This document shows positions 63,729 through 64,000 of a DNA stretch of 64,000 bases, one piece after another. The stretch covers positions 124,001-188,000 of the forward strand of contig CAWJEG010000005.1 of NCBI GenBank assembly GCA_963841845.1, in the 5' to 3' direction. A model generated the notes under the pieces. That model was not told the DNA's origin. It ran no database searches and saw nothing but the letters and a program-made list of their open reading frames with translations. Each line of letters opens with the position of its first letter. The stretch's first letter is position 1. The position numbers and the translations under genes were made by a program. This DNA comes from CAVVGZ01 sp963841845. GTDB taxonomy: Bacteria; Chloroflexota; Anaerolineae; Anaerolineales; Anaerolineaceae.

Positions 63729-64000
63729 TTATAATAACCATGAATTCAATAATTATCCTTGAGACAATCATAAATACAAAAACATTACTTGGAGGGATTT
63801 CGTGCCCTGGTTTAATTATATTTATGTAATGATATTATATATTCTTGATCTCACAAAAGCACATGCCTTACTCCTCTAACCTGGAATGACTTGGAAATAT
63901 ATTTTTTTATTCCATTTAACACGACCGGGATTATCCGGGTAAAATGGATTCCGGGAAATATGGCGCCAATCAAGTGACAATTATCAATTGGAGAAAATTA
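63729..64000. other. AT-rich intergenic end of the window
   Basis: Holds the upstream region of the copy B peptidase. Near the right edge, CCGGGATTATCCGGG followed by TAAAAT, and TTGGAGAAAATTA as the last bases, look like a promoter and ribosome-binding site for a plus-strand gene that starts beyond the window. No coding frame is supported here. Confidence 0.4.

Noticed and set aside
1..64000. CRISPR arrays, insertion sequences, phage genes, rRNA
   Set aside because: No regularly spaced repeats, transposase-like frames, phage structural genes or rRNA-like sequence were found. The only large repeat is the 2-kb-offset duplication.

Overview
The window looks like chromosomal DNA of a free-living bacterium of roughly average GC. 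Several features fit an Anaerolineae-type Chloroflexota: large Wzm/Wzt polysaccharide loci, paired MerR/B12 photoreceptor-like regulators beside carotenoid genes, a KimA-type permease, and a lipoprotein-anchored cell-surface style. That placement is inference; there is no rRNA gene to settle it.

1-41.4 kb is one large surface-polysaccharide locus, mostly on the minus strand. From right to left it holds: a second Wzm/Wzt ABC exporter (39.1-41.4 kb, plus strand); two related GT-B-fold transferases, a sugar O-methyltransferase and a GT2 (34.0-38.9 kb); a nonulosonic-acid block with NeuB, NeuA, a full-length transketolase and a surface-carbohydrate protein (28.6-34.0 kb); a GT4; two plus-strand genes (a membrane glycosyltransferase-like protein and a methyltransferase-GT2 fusion, 24.0-27.4 kb); an asparagine-synthase-like protein, two GT4s, a methyltransferase, AsnB, another GT4 and a WecA/TagO-type initiating transferase (14.5-23.5 kb); two paralogous giant membrane glycosyltransferases (9.1-14.4 kb); and an operon led by an EPS-type winged-helix regulator that runs through a GDP-fucose-synthase-like enzyme, Wzm, Wzt, a KpsC-like transferase, a methyltransferase, PseB-like and RmlD-like enzymes and a NeuB cut by the window edge. 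The locus therefore encodes polymer initiation, sugar supply including nonulosonic acids, assembly, and two separate ABC exporters.

41.4-48.7 kb is housekeeping and regulation: tRNA-Glu(CUC) with a clear promoter and terminator, a KdpD/KdpE-like two-component pair followed by a KimA-like potassium permease, glutaminyl-tRNA synthetase, and an RpiB-family isomerase. 48.9-55.7 kb is a light/carotenoid block: two CarH-like MerR-B12 proteins, an MFS transporter, the scar of a deletion (SRPBCC fragment joined to a CrtI-like C-terminus), crtI and a crtB-like synthase. 55.9-59.8 kb carries moaA, upp, ruvB and queA. 59.8-63.7 kb is a tandem duplication of a two-gene cassette: a secreted HExxH metallopeptidase and a BamE-like lipoprotein.

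The most unusual property of the window is frame disruption. Seven genes need a +1 correction: two glycosyltransferases of family GT4, one membrane glycosyltransferase, glnS, rpiB, carH2 and queA. queA alone needs six. That makes twelve +1 sites, all with otherwise intact, conserved protein sequence. One -1 site lies in an A5 run of the first metallopeptidase. Insertion-type sequencing error is the simplest explanation; the clustering in queA and the one-sided direction make it worth checking against reads.
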